Shown: positions 1-5,729 of the stretch, one piece after another
Numbering within the stretch: the first letter of the stretch is position 1
Layout: every line of letters starts with the position of its first letter
Assembly (NCBI GenBank): GCA_002308275.1
Contig: DBWF01000033.1
Coordinates: 1-9,323 of the forward strand
Source: Caryophanales bacterium UBA1245
GTDB taxonomy: Bacteria > Bacillota_I > Bacilli_A > ML615J-28 > CAG-313
Length of the DNA stretch: 9,323 nucleotides
Reading direction: 5' to 3'
Program-made: the position numbers and the translations under genes
The notes under the pieces: model-generated
What the model was told of the DNA's origin: nothing
Databases searched by the model: none
The model's input: only the letters and a program-made list of their open reading frames with translations

Positions 1-1206
1 GCAGGATTTGAATTTGCTGTTGGATTGTATTACTGGAAGTTTGCGGACATCTTTAAGAAGATGAGTATGACTTGTAAGGGTAGTGGTAAAAACTATATTT
101 ATGTTTACAAGTATGTTATTATCTTAAACTGGATTTTAGCAATCTCTGGTTTCTTTAACTTCTCATCATTTTGGGCATTCTTAAGTGCAGCACTTAATTC
201 AGTAATGATTATTATCATTACAGTTCTTATGAATCGTTATACAAAAGAAGTAGCATTACTTGATAATGATGCATATCCAGATGAAGTAGCAAGTAAACCA
301 AATGCTGTTGGCATTGCTAGTAAATCAAATACGATTAGAACTGCTAACAATGCTAATAGAAGTATGGCATTTACAGAACTATTACCTAAATTATTAACAC
401 TATTTAATGATGCAATCGATGAAGAACGTTTTACATTAGATGGTGAAAATGTATTTGATGATAGTATTAATAGTAAGATTCCAATAAGACTAGCACTTGC
501 AAATATTTATATTGATAGTATTAGTGGCAGAAAACTATTACAACTTGAAATCAAACGCAATGTTAAAATTGGTGTTGCTAGTATTGAACTAGATCTTTCT
601 TTATCTAGTAATAATGGTCCAGTTGGTATAATTAAGAATCTTGAATACAAGGTTGAAAATGATTCAGTTGCTAAATTTGGTCTAGTGATTCCAGATGAAG
701 TAACAAATGGAACTATTAAAATAAAGAAAATCACTTTTGAAGATGAATTATATTGGAATAAAGAATGTGAAGATTATTCATTCTATACTTCTGAATTTAT
801 TGATCATAGTGCACCTATTGAATCTCCAAGTGAAGAAGTAGTTGAAGCAATGCCACTTGATGCTTCAAGTGATGTAATAGTAGATCAACCTCAAGAAGAA
901 GTAGTAGCTACAAAAGAAGTAGACAAAGAAAAAGTAATGGGTATTATTATGAAAGTATTACATGTCATCAATGCCGCATTACTTCTTGGTTATGTTGCTT
1001 TCACACCAGTTGTAAATGGTCTATTAAATGGTATGGGTATTAGTTTATCATATGTTAATTCAATGTATTTATCTGTAGTCTTTGCTTTTATTCCACTTAT
1101 TCTATTATTATTATCTTCACTATTAAAAAATAAAAAAGCATGCTTTATTATTGATATTGTTTTATTCGTATTTTTAATACTAAGCTTTTTTTGGGAAGGG
1201 CGGTAA
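1..1206 (+). CDS. Multi-pass membrane protein with soluble beta-rich middle domain (5' partial)
   Basis: The reading frame is open from base 1, so the gene very probably begins before the window. The TTG at 25-27 is the first possible internal start but has no ribosome binding site. Numbering from that TTG, hydrophobic segments lie at about residues 28-46 and 48-70, then at 308-332, 347-367 and 371-389, giving at least five membrane passes. Between the two membrane blocks is a soluble part of about 230 residues. Its centre (about 155-245) alternates short hydrophobic strands and ends in F-x-D-E-x-x-W, which looks like a beta-sandwich. An acidic Glu/Val-rich linker (about 262-303) leads into the C-terminal membrane block. 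I do not recognise the family and assign no function. The next gene starts 7 bases after the stop, so the two are probably co-transcribed. Confidence 0.8.
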   Translation, partial: AGFEFAVGLYYWKFADIFKKMSMTCKGSGKNYIYVYKYVIILNWILAISGFFNFSSFWAFLSAALNSVMIIIITVLMNRYTKEVALLDNDAYPDEVASKPNAVGIASKSNTIRTANNANRSMAFTELLPKLLTLFNDAIDEERFTLDGENVFDDSINSKIPIRLALANIYIDSISGRKLLQLEIKRNVKIGVASIELDLSLSSNNGPVGIIKNLEYKVENDSVAKFGLVIPDEVTNGTIKIKKITFEDELYWNKECEDYSFYTSEFIDHSAPIESPSEEVVEAMPLDASSDVIVDQPQEEVVATKEVDKEKVMGIIMKVLHVINAALLLGYVAFTPVVNGLLNGMGISLSYVNSMYLSVVFAFIPLILLLLSSLLKNKKACFIIDIVLFVFLILSFFWEGR

Positions 1207-1213
1207 TTAGATA

Positions 1214-2260
1214 ATGAAAAACACAATTATGATTTTTATCTATGTGATACCAATTGTTTTAGCAATTGTTTATGCTCTTCTTTATTTACTAAATAAAGTA
1301 AAAGCATCTAAAATTTATCTAATTATTATCTCTGTTATTATTGCTTCATTAACAGTTAGTATGTTAATTATTCCTAGTTGTGGAACAGTAGGAAATAATA
1401 AACCAGCTGAACCATATAAACCATTACCAGAGGGCGAGGCAGCAGCTGCCCCAGCCGCTCTAGCCGGTCCAACGTTTGAAGATCGGGTTAAAGAATTTTC
1501 GAACACTTATCTTGACAGTTATAATCCATACCTTGCTGATGACGGATTCATTTATTTTGGTGAATACCCTCAAAGAGTAGTCACTGATGCAAGTATCATT
1601 AACACTTTAAATCAATTAAGTATTAGTGCTATAAATGAAAATGGATATTACGAATATAATGGAAATCAATATGCTAAAGTTAGAACTACTAGAAGTGGTG
1701 AGTTTATCAGTACGGGAACAAAAATGTATGCTAATAGGTATTATTGGTTTAAAGTTGAGCCTATCAAATGGTTTCCTCTTTATCCTAGTGGTAATGAAAT
1801 ATGGCTTGTATCTAATTGCATATTAGATGGCTCTTACTATAGAAATGTTTCACCATGCAATGAGGCAAATGATGAATGCATTGATAATGCTGGATATCTT
1901 AATGAATATGAATATTCTGATCTTAGAAAAGCATTAGAAGCTTTTCATGAAAAAGCTTTTTCTTACTATGAAAAAAAGGATATTGGACTAGTACGCGTTG
2001 AATGCTATGATCTTACTATGGTTTTAAGCAGTGATGATATAAGGGATGTTTTATGGATCTACGAAGACTGGTATCCTAAATTTACTGATTATGATATTGC
2101 AAAAGGCATTGATACCAATCTTGTTTGGACAAGATGGGGATGTGATGATAATCAAAATGCATATGTTTATTCATCAGATGGTAATTTTTATAGTGAACCG
2201 GTATGGTCTTACTACGGCTATACAATACTTATCAATATAGATATTGATAAATACCAATAG
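1214..2260 (+). CDS. Membrane-anchored DUF6273-like protein
   Basis: This 348-residue protein has two N-terminal membrane segments (about 5-27 and 33-53). A Pro/Ala linker (73-86) follows, then a soluble domain from about residue 88 to the end. That domain shows the pattern I associate with DUF6273-type domains: YFGEYPQ (114-120), GYYEYNGNQYAKV (144-156), YWFKVEPIKW (177-186), WLVS..ILD (197-205), a Y-S-D-L-R near 234-238, and Trp/Tyr-rich strands to the end. The biochemical role of such domains is unknown to me; they are common in gut Bacillota, often in surface-attached proteins. Only a weak GGAAGGG/GGCGG stretch at 1194-1203 serves as ribosome binding site, consistent with translation coupled to the gene 7 bases upstream. 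The linker is encoded by unusually GC-rich DNA. The family call is from remembered motifs, not a search. Confidence 0.8.
   Translation: MKNTIMIFIYVIPIVLAIVYALLYLLNKVKASKIYLIIISVIIASLTVSMLIIPSCGTVGNNKPAEPYKPLPEGEAAAAPAALAGPTFEDRVKEFSNTYLDSYNPYLADDGFIYFGEYPQRVVTDASIINTLNQLSISAINENGYYEYNGNQYAKVRTTRSGEFISTGTKMYANRYYWFKVEPIKWFPLYPSGNEIWLVSNCILDGSYYRNVSPCNEANDECIDNAGYLNEYEYSDLRKALEAFHEKAFSYYEKKDIGLVRVECYDLTMVLSSDDIRDVLWIYEDWYPKFTDYDIAKGIDTNLVWTRWGCDDNQNAYVYSSDGNFYSEPVWSYYGYTILINIDIDKYQ
1430..1471 (+). other. GC-rich stretch encoding an Ala/Pro linker
   Basis: These 42 bases contain 31 G or C, against roughly one third G+C around them. They encode residues 73-86 (E-G-E-A-A-A-A-P-A-A-L-A-G-P) between the membrane anchor and the DUF6273-like domain. 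GGCAGC-A-GCTGCC (1438-1450) inside it is a perfect inverted repeat. Confidence 0.85.
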
Positions 2261-2283
2261 TAAAAGTTTGGAAAAAACAATTT

Positions 2284-2787
2284 ATGGAAAAAGATGTCTT
2301 TGATTTATTTCATAAACAGTGGGGACTCGTTAGTGCTGGATCAATTAACCATTTTAATTGTTGTACAGTTAGTTGGGGAAGCCTAGGTGTTCTTTGGAAT
2401 AAAAAAATAGTCACTGTTTATATTTATCCATCGCGTTATACTTATGAGTTTATGAAGGAAAATGAATATTTTACTGTTTGTTTCTTTCCAGAAAGCTATA
2501 AGTCATCACTTGCTATATTAGGCTCTAAATCAGGCCGTGATACTGATAAAGTGAAAATAGCTAAATTATCACCAATTGAATGTGGTAATAGTGTATCTTA
2601 TAAAGAAGCAGAACTAACATACTATTGTAAAAAGATTTATAGTGGTTTCTTTGATAAAAATCTTGTTGATGATGAGATTAAACATTATTATCAAAACAAT
2701 CCAAAATCATTCCCAAAATCAGAAGATGGTGATTGGCAAACACATATGATGTTTGTGGGTGAAATCATTGAAGTTATTAAGAGGTAA
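2284..2787 (+). CDS. Flavin reductase-like FMN-binding split-barrel protein
   Basis: This is a cytosolic 167-residue protein of the flavin reductase-like (FMN-binding split beta-barrel) superfamily. Members bind FMN and usually reduce flavins or small substrates with NAD(P)H. Visible family features are N-C-C-T-V-S-W-G-S-L-G (25-35), where small and hydroxyl residues contact the flavin phosphate, the strand VTVYIYPSRYTYEFM (43-57), FTVCFFPESYKSSLAILGSKSGRD (63-86), and a closing strand HMMFVGEI (154-161). Length is normal for the small single-domain members. The ATG at 2284 follows a GGAAAAAA purine run (2270-2277), a modest ribosome binding site. The gap to the upstream gene is 23 bases with no terminator, and the next gene begins 5 bases after the stop, which suggests one transcript. 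The natural substrate cannot be read from sequence. Confidence 0.82.
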   Translation: MEKDVFDLFHKQWGLVSAGSINHFNCCTVSWGSLGVLWNKKIVTVYIYPSRYTYEFMKENEYFTVCFFPESYKSSLAILGSKSGRDTDKVKIAKLSPIECGNSVSYKEAELTYYCKKIYSGFFDKNLVDDEIKHYYQNNPKSFPKSEDGDWQTHMMFVGEIIEVIKR

Positions 2788-2792
2788 TAATT

Positions 2793-3116
2793 ATGTTATC
2801 AACATTATCAATTGTCTTTGATATTATTATGGTTATTTGTTTTGGTGCTAGTTGGCCATTCAATATTATTAGAAGTTATAAAGCCCGTACCGCAAAAGGT
2901 ACTAGTATCTACTTTATGTGTTTGATTGAAGTAGGGTATATTGCGGGGATTGTGTGTAAGATTTTATTGATGATTGAGAACCATGGTCTTACTTGGCTTG
3001 GTTATGTCGCTTTTAGTTTCTATATCATCAATCTACTGATGGTTTTAACGGGTATTATTATTTATTTCCGAAATAAAAAACTTGATAAGCTTAGAGAAGA
3101 ACAAGAAAATCAATAA
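2793..3116 (+). CDS. PQ-loop / SemiSWEET-like small membrane protein
   Basis: This 107-residue protein has three predicted membrane helices (about 4-22, 38-60 and 68-92) and a charged C-terminal tail. The end of helix 1 reads ASWPFNIIRSYKARTAKGTS (19-38), which matches the PQ-loop signature with Phe in place of Gln, followed by the basic loop with R-T-A-K-G-x-S. One three-helix bundle per chain is the bacterial SemiSWEET layout, in which two chains form a dimeric sugar transporter. Many bacterial PQ-loop proteins have no assigned substrate, so sugar transport here is inference. An AAGAGG ribosome binding site (2779-2784) lies inside the end of the flavin reductase gene, with only 5 bases between the genes. 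No hairpin terminator follows; the next unit's promoter begins almost at once. Confidence 0.8.
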   Translation: MLSTLSIVFDIIMVICFGASWPFNIIRSYKARTAKGTSIYFMCLIEVGYIAGIVCKILLMIENHGLTWLGYVAFSFYIINLLMVLTGIIIYFRNKKLDKLREEQENQ

Positions 3117-3128
3117 TTATTTATTTTG

Positions 3129-3161
3129 TTGATATCGATAAATTATAAAATATGTTATAAT
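3129..3161 (+). promoter_or_regulatory. Extended -10 promoter upstream of the small membrane protein gene
   Basis: TGT-TATAAT at 3153-3161 is a perfect -10 box with an extended TGn element. The upstream TTGATA (3129-3134) is a good -35 match but lies 21 bases away; TCGATA (3135-3140) gives a 15-base spacer. Recognition may rest on the extended -10. Transcription would start near 3168, about 28 bases before the chosen ATG. Confidence 0.65.
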
Positions 3162-3183
3162 GTAAGTAGATAATACAATAAAT

Positions 3184-3189
3184 AGGAGG
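3184..3189 (+). promoter_or_regulatory. Ribosome binding site that sets the start at 3196
   Basis: AGGAGG at 3184-3189 abuts the ATG at 3190, leaving no room for initiation there. The in-frame ATG at 3196 is 6 bases downstream, which is normal spacing, so the protein should start at 3196. Confidence 0.8.
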
Positions 3190-3195
3190 ATGAAG

Positions 3196-3654
3196 ATGAA
3201 AAGCGGTGCTAAAATTTTATGTATTGTTGGTGGTGTATTTAACGTATTAGTGGCTGTAGCCCTTGTTGTAGGTGCAATTCTAATTTTTAAGATTGGTAGT
3301 GATCCAGAAAACTTAAAAATGTTTTATGATGAAGCGCGTGGTGAATTAACAGCTGATGAAGCAGCACTTATTATGATGGTCATTAAGCTAATCGGTTTAG
3401 GTGTTTTACTACTTGCAGTCTTTGAACTAATTGGTTGTATTACTTGCTTCTTAGGTGCATTTGACTTAGATTCTAAACCATTAATGGCTTTAGTAATTAT
3501 GATGTGCTTATTTGCTTGTAACCCATTTGGTATTTTAGCTGGTATCTTTGGTTTAATTGGTGAACCTGCTCCAGCACATCATGCAGCTCCTGTAAAGGAA
3601 GAACCTGCTGCTGAAGAAAAAGCTCTTGAAGACGAAGAGCCAAAAGAAGAATAA
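3196..3654 (+). CDS. Small multi-pass membrane protein with acidic C-terminal tail
   Basis: The protein has 152 residues from the ATG at 3196, chosen over the ATG at 3190 because of Shine-Dalgarno spacing. Hydrophobic segments lie at about 6-31, 58-86 and 95-121. An acidic extracellular or cytosolic loop (about 35-56) separates the first two. After the last helix comes an Ala/Pro/Glu tail (about 123-152) with nearly 40% Glu/Asp. The G-x-L-A-G-I-F-G-L-I-G stretch (112-122) recalls the last helix of small four-helix Bacillota membrane proteins such as DUF4064 members, but this is a resemblance only. It forms its own transcription unit, with an extended -10 promoter just upstream and a duplicated terminator just downstream. 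The function is unknown. Confidence 0.78.
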   Translation: MKSGAKILCIVGGVFNVLVAVALVVGAILIFKIGSDPENLKMFYDEARGELTADEAALIMMVIKLIGLGVLLLAVFELIGCITCFLGAFDLDSKPLMALVIMMCLFACNPFGILAGIFGLIGEPAPAHHAAPVKEEPAAEEKALEDEEPKEE

Positions 3655-3655
3655 T

Positions 3656-3685
3656 AAAAACTACTCCCAAAGGGAGTAGTTTTTT
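3656..3685 (+). terminator. Rho-independent terminator, first copy
   Basis: CTACTCCC (3661-3668), loop AAA, GGGAGTAG (3672-3679) and then six T (3680-3685). The AAAAA before the stem can pair with the T run, extending the hairpin. It lies 1 base after the stop codon at 3654. Confidence 0.9.
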
Positions 3686-3707
3686 ACTCCCAAAAGGGAG
3701 TAGTTTT
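3684..3707 (+). terminator. Rho-independent terminator, second copy
   Basis: ACTCCC (3686-3691), loop AAAA, GGGAGT (3696-3701), extended by a T-A pair (3685/3702), then AG and TTTT (3704-3707). It is a near copy of the preceding hairpin with one extra loop A, so it looks like a tandem duplication. Confidence 0.85.
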
Positions 3708-3747
3708 GTTATTAACGTAAAATCTTTATTACTTTCTTCTCAATTTA

Positions 3748-3756
3748 TGATATAAT
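3748..3756 (+). promoter_or_regulatory. Extended -10 promoter for the GNAT-GH5 unit
   Basis: TGA-TATAAT at 3748-3756 is a perfect extended -10 box. The -35 position at 17-base spacing is ATTACT (3728-3733), a poor match, so the extended -10 probably carries recognition. The ribosome binding site AGAAGG (3764-3769) sits 8 bases before the ATG at 3778, leaving a very short leader. Confidence 0.65.
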
Positions 3757-3777
3757 TAGTAATAGAAGGTTCTATTT

Positions 3778-4272
3778 ATGATTAGATTAGCTAAAAAGAT
3801 TGATTTAGAAGAAATTAAGAAAATCTATCAACTAGCTAAAGACATTATGATTGCATCTGGCAATCATCATCAGTGGCTAGGCGGATATCCAAGTGAAGAA
3901 CTATTACTTGATGATATTAATAAAAAACAATTATATGTTTTAGATAATGATGGATGTATTGATGCGGTCTTTGCATTAATTTTGGGTAAAGATGAAACAT
4001 ACCAATATATTGAAGGTGGAAAGTGGTTGACAGATTCTCCATATGGAACAATTCACCGGATTGCTAGTAGTGGTCGCATTCATGGTGTACTAAAGGAAGC
4101 AGTCGATTATTCTTTAAATAAAATACCCCACTTAAGAATTGATACCCATGAACAAAATGTGATTATGAAACACCTTTTAGATCAATTAGGCTTTACCTAT
4201 TGTGGAATTATATACTTAAAAGACGGTAACCCTCGTCTTGCATATGAATTAGTAGGAGGTAATAAGGCATGA
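3778..4272 (+). CDS. GNAT-family N-acetyltransferase
   Basis: This 164-residue protein has the single-domain length and layout of the GNAT fold, transferring an acetyl group from acetyl-CoA to an amine. The N-terminus (IRLAKKIDLEEIKKIYQLAK) is the usual first strand and helix. The central strand HRIASSGRIHGVLKEAVDYS (93-112) holds the acetyl-CoA pyrophosphate loop at 97-104, but it lacks a clean R/Q-x-x-G-x-G/A signature. The motif B region is LRIDTHEQN (119-127) followed by MKHLLDQLGFTYCGIIY, matching the D-T-H-x-x-N..M...GF.YCG pattern of a common Bacillota subgroup with unidentified substrates. Its stop codon overlaps the start of the GH5 gene by 4 bases (ATGA), implying translational coupling. 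Whether it modifies a product of that neighbour's activity is unknown. Confidence 0.87.
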   Translation: MIRLAKKIDLEEIKKIYQLAKDIMIASGNHHQWLGGYPSEELLLDDINKKQLYVLDNDGCIDAVFALILGKDETYQYIEGGKWLTDSPYGTIHRIASSGRIHGVLKEAVDYSLNKIPHLRIDTHEQNVIMKHLLDQLGFTYCGIIYLKDGNPRLAYELVGGNKA

Positions 4273-5630
4273 AAAAATGGACTACTTTAATAGTTTTAGC
4301 ACTTTTTATATGTTTAGTCGGTTGTGAATTTCCAACGACTACAAAAGAAGAACATCATTATGATGAAGGTACGATTATTAAAGATGCTACATGTACTAAA
4401 ACAGGAATCATTGAATATACTTGCTTAGATTGTGGAAAGAAAAAGAAAGAAGAGATCCCTTTGAAAGATCATGACTATGAAATCGTCGAAGTGGAATCAA
4501 CTTGTGGTGAAGTAGGTTATTTTGCTCGTGTTTGTAAAAACTGCGATTATTTTGAAAAGATTCAAGAAAAAAGTCCAGTTGACCATGTAATTAGATCTAA
4601 AGTTGAAGAGCCATCAATTGATGGTTCAGTTGGAACCAAGCGTTATTACTGTAGTGTCTGTGGTAAAGAGTTTTTAAGCTTCCCATATGTTGAAAATGGC
4701 TTTTCAAGATTTGGTAAGCTTCATGTGTCTGGCCGTAATTTAGTCGATGCAAATAACAATTCAGTTCAACTACTTGGTATTTCAACCCATGGCCTACAAT
4801 GGTTTGGCCGTTATGTTAATTATGAAACTCTTTATGCTTGTAAAGATGCTTTCAACATTAATGTTTTCCGGTTCTCTTTATATACGGCTGAAGATGGTTA
4901 TTGTGAATCAGGTAGCAAAAGAAGAGAAGAATTGTATCAAATGGTTGCTAGTGGTATTAGAATTGCTACTGAACTAGATATGTATGCCATTGTTGACTGG
5001 CATATGTTAGGAGCTGATGATCCTAACGATAAAAACCCTCTTTATTATCTAGATGAAGCTAAAGAATTCTTTGACCGCATCAGTTTTGAATTTAAAGACT
5101 ATGATAATGTCTTCTATGAATTAATGAATGAACCAAATGGTTCGACTACTTGGAGTGATTGTAAGGAGTTTGCGGAAGAGATTATTCCAATCATTAGGAA
5201 AAATAATCCTGATGCAATCTGTCTAATCGGAAACCCTAGTTGGAGTGCTGATTTAACAGGTCCAATGCGGAGTCCGCTTGATTATAGTAATATTATGTAT
5301 ACATATCATTTTTATGCAGCGGATAATATGACTATCCAAAATGTCATCGATGGATATAATGCGGGGTTACCAATTTTCATTACTGAACACGGCGGAATGA
5401 AATCCAGTGGTGATGGAGCTATCAATGAACGAAACGTTAACCGGTGGTATGAAGCGCTGGATTCAAGACATATTAGCTATGTCGCATGGAATCTATCGAA
5501 CTCCAAAGGTTCATCATCAATTCTAAAACAAAATATTACAGTTATGAATAGTTTTGCGGATGGCTACTTAAAAGAATGGGGTATCTTCTATAAGAAACAC
5601 ATTAAACAAGTTTTAGGTATAACAGAATAA
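4269..5630 (+). CDS. GH5 (cellulase-type) glycoside hydrolase lipoprotein with Cys-rich repeats
   Basis: A lipoprotein signal (hydrophobic 4-16, L-V-G-C with Cys19) should anchor this 453-residue protein outside the membrane. Residues 29-143 are three repeats of about 38 residues with His, TCxxxG and CxxC elements. Residues 145-440 form a GH5 catalytic domain, most like subfamily 2 endoglucanases: STHGLQW (172-178), Arg201 in VFRFSLY, DWH (243-245), the acid/base Glu288 in YELMNEPNG, WS (325-326), YTYHFYA (344-350), the nucleophile Glu373 in FITEHGG, and AWNLS (406-410). All expected catalytic residues are present, so it is probably an active retaining beta-glucanase (beta-1,4-glucan or related); the exact substrate is inferred. 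A strong AGGAGGT (4254-4260), 8 bases before the ATG, lies inside the acetyltransferase gene, and a terminator follows the stop directly. Confidence 0.93.
   Translation: MKKWTTLIVLALFICLVGCEFPTTTKEEHHYDEGTIIKDATCTKTGIIEYTCLDCGKKKKEEIPLKDHDYEIVEVESTCGEVGYFARVCKNCDYFEKIQEKSPVDHVIRSKVEEPSIDGSVGTKRYYCSVCGKEFLSFPYVENGFSRFGKLHVSGRNLVDANNNSVQLLGISTHGLQWFGRYVNYETLYACKDAFNINVFRFSLYTAEDGYCESGSKRREELYQMVASGIRIATELDMYAIVDWHMLGADDPNDKNPLYYLDEAKEFFDRISFEFKDYDNVFYELMNEPNGSTTWSDCKEFAEEIIPIIRKNNPDAICLIGNPSWSADLTGPMRSPLDYSNIMYTYHFYAADNMTIQNVIDGYNAGLPIFITEHGGMKSSGDGAINERNVNRWYEALDSRHISYVAWNLSNSKGSSSILKQNITVMNSFADGYLKEWGIFYKKHIKQVLGITE
4353..4697 (+). repeat. Three protein-level repeats (His / TC...G...CxxC) in the GH5 lipoprotein
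   Basis: Units are at residues 29-67, 68-105 and 106-143 (DNA 4353-4469, 4470-4583, 4584-4697). Each begins with His and ends with a CxxC pair: C52/C55, C89/C92 and C128/C131. Units 1 and 2 also have an upstream Cys (C42, C79) followed three or four residues later by Gly. Unit 3 has lost that Cys. Similar H...ATCTxxGxxxYTCxxCG repeats occur in surface proteins of gut Bacillota; zinc binding is plausible but unproven. The repeats are diverged at DNA level. Confidence 0.8.
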
Positions 5631-5658
5631 AAACAAGTGGTATTAACCACTTGTTTTT
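5630..5658 (+). terminator. Rho-independent terminator after the GH5 gene
   Basis: AAACAAGTGG (5631-5640), loop TATTAA (5641-5646), CCACTTGTTT (5647-5656), then TT. It is a perfect 10-base-pair stem whose upper arm starts immediately after the stop codon; its T run is partly inside the stem. Confidence 0.9.
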
Positions 5659-5665
5659 ATATGCT

Positions 5666-5694
5666 TTTACAAATTGATAAATAAATGGTATAAT
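5666..5694 (+). promoter_or_regulatory. cls: Sigma-70/SigA-type promoter for cardiolipin synthase
   Basis: The -35 is TTTACA (5666-5671) and the -10 is TATAAT (5689-5694) with a 17-base spacer and a TGG extension (5686-5688). It is the best promoter in the window. AGAGGGA (5718-5724), a ribosome binding site, precedes the ATG at 5730 by about 6 bases. Confidence 0.8.
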
Positions 5695-5729
5695 AATAAA
5701 GTAAAATACTAGTTTTTAGAGGGATAATT

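Noticed and set aside
990..1226. Minus-strand open frame of 78 codons
   Set aside because: It is antisense to the membrane-spanning end of a real gene, has no recognisable domain or ribosome binding site, and its composition reflects the opposite strand. The same applies to minus-strand frames at 507-734, 1315-1506 and 4597-4785.
1367..1385. Lipobox (I-P-S-C) in the DUF6273-like protein
   Set aside because: The Cys follows a second membrane helix at residue 56, and Pro-Ser before Cys is a poor lipobox, so a two-helix anchor fits better.
3117..3152. Terminator after the PQ-loop gene
   Set aside because: Only AT-rich sequence without a GC-containing stem or T run; the region is better explained by the following promoter.
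3190..3192. ATG 3190 as start of the small membrane protein
   Set aside because: It touches the AGGAGG site with no spacer; ATG 3196 has correct spacing.
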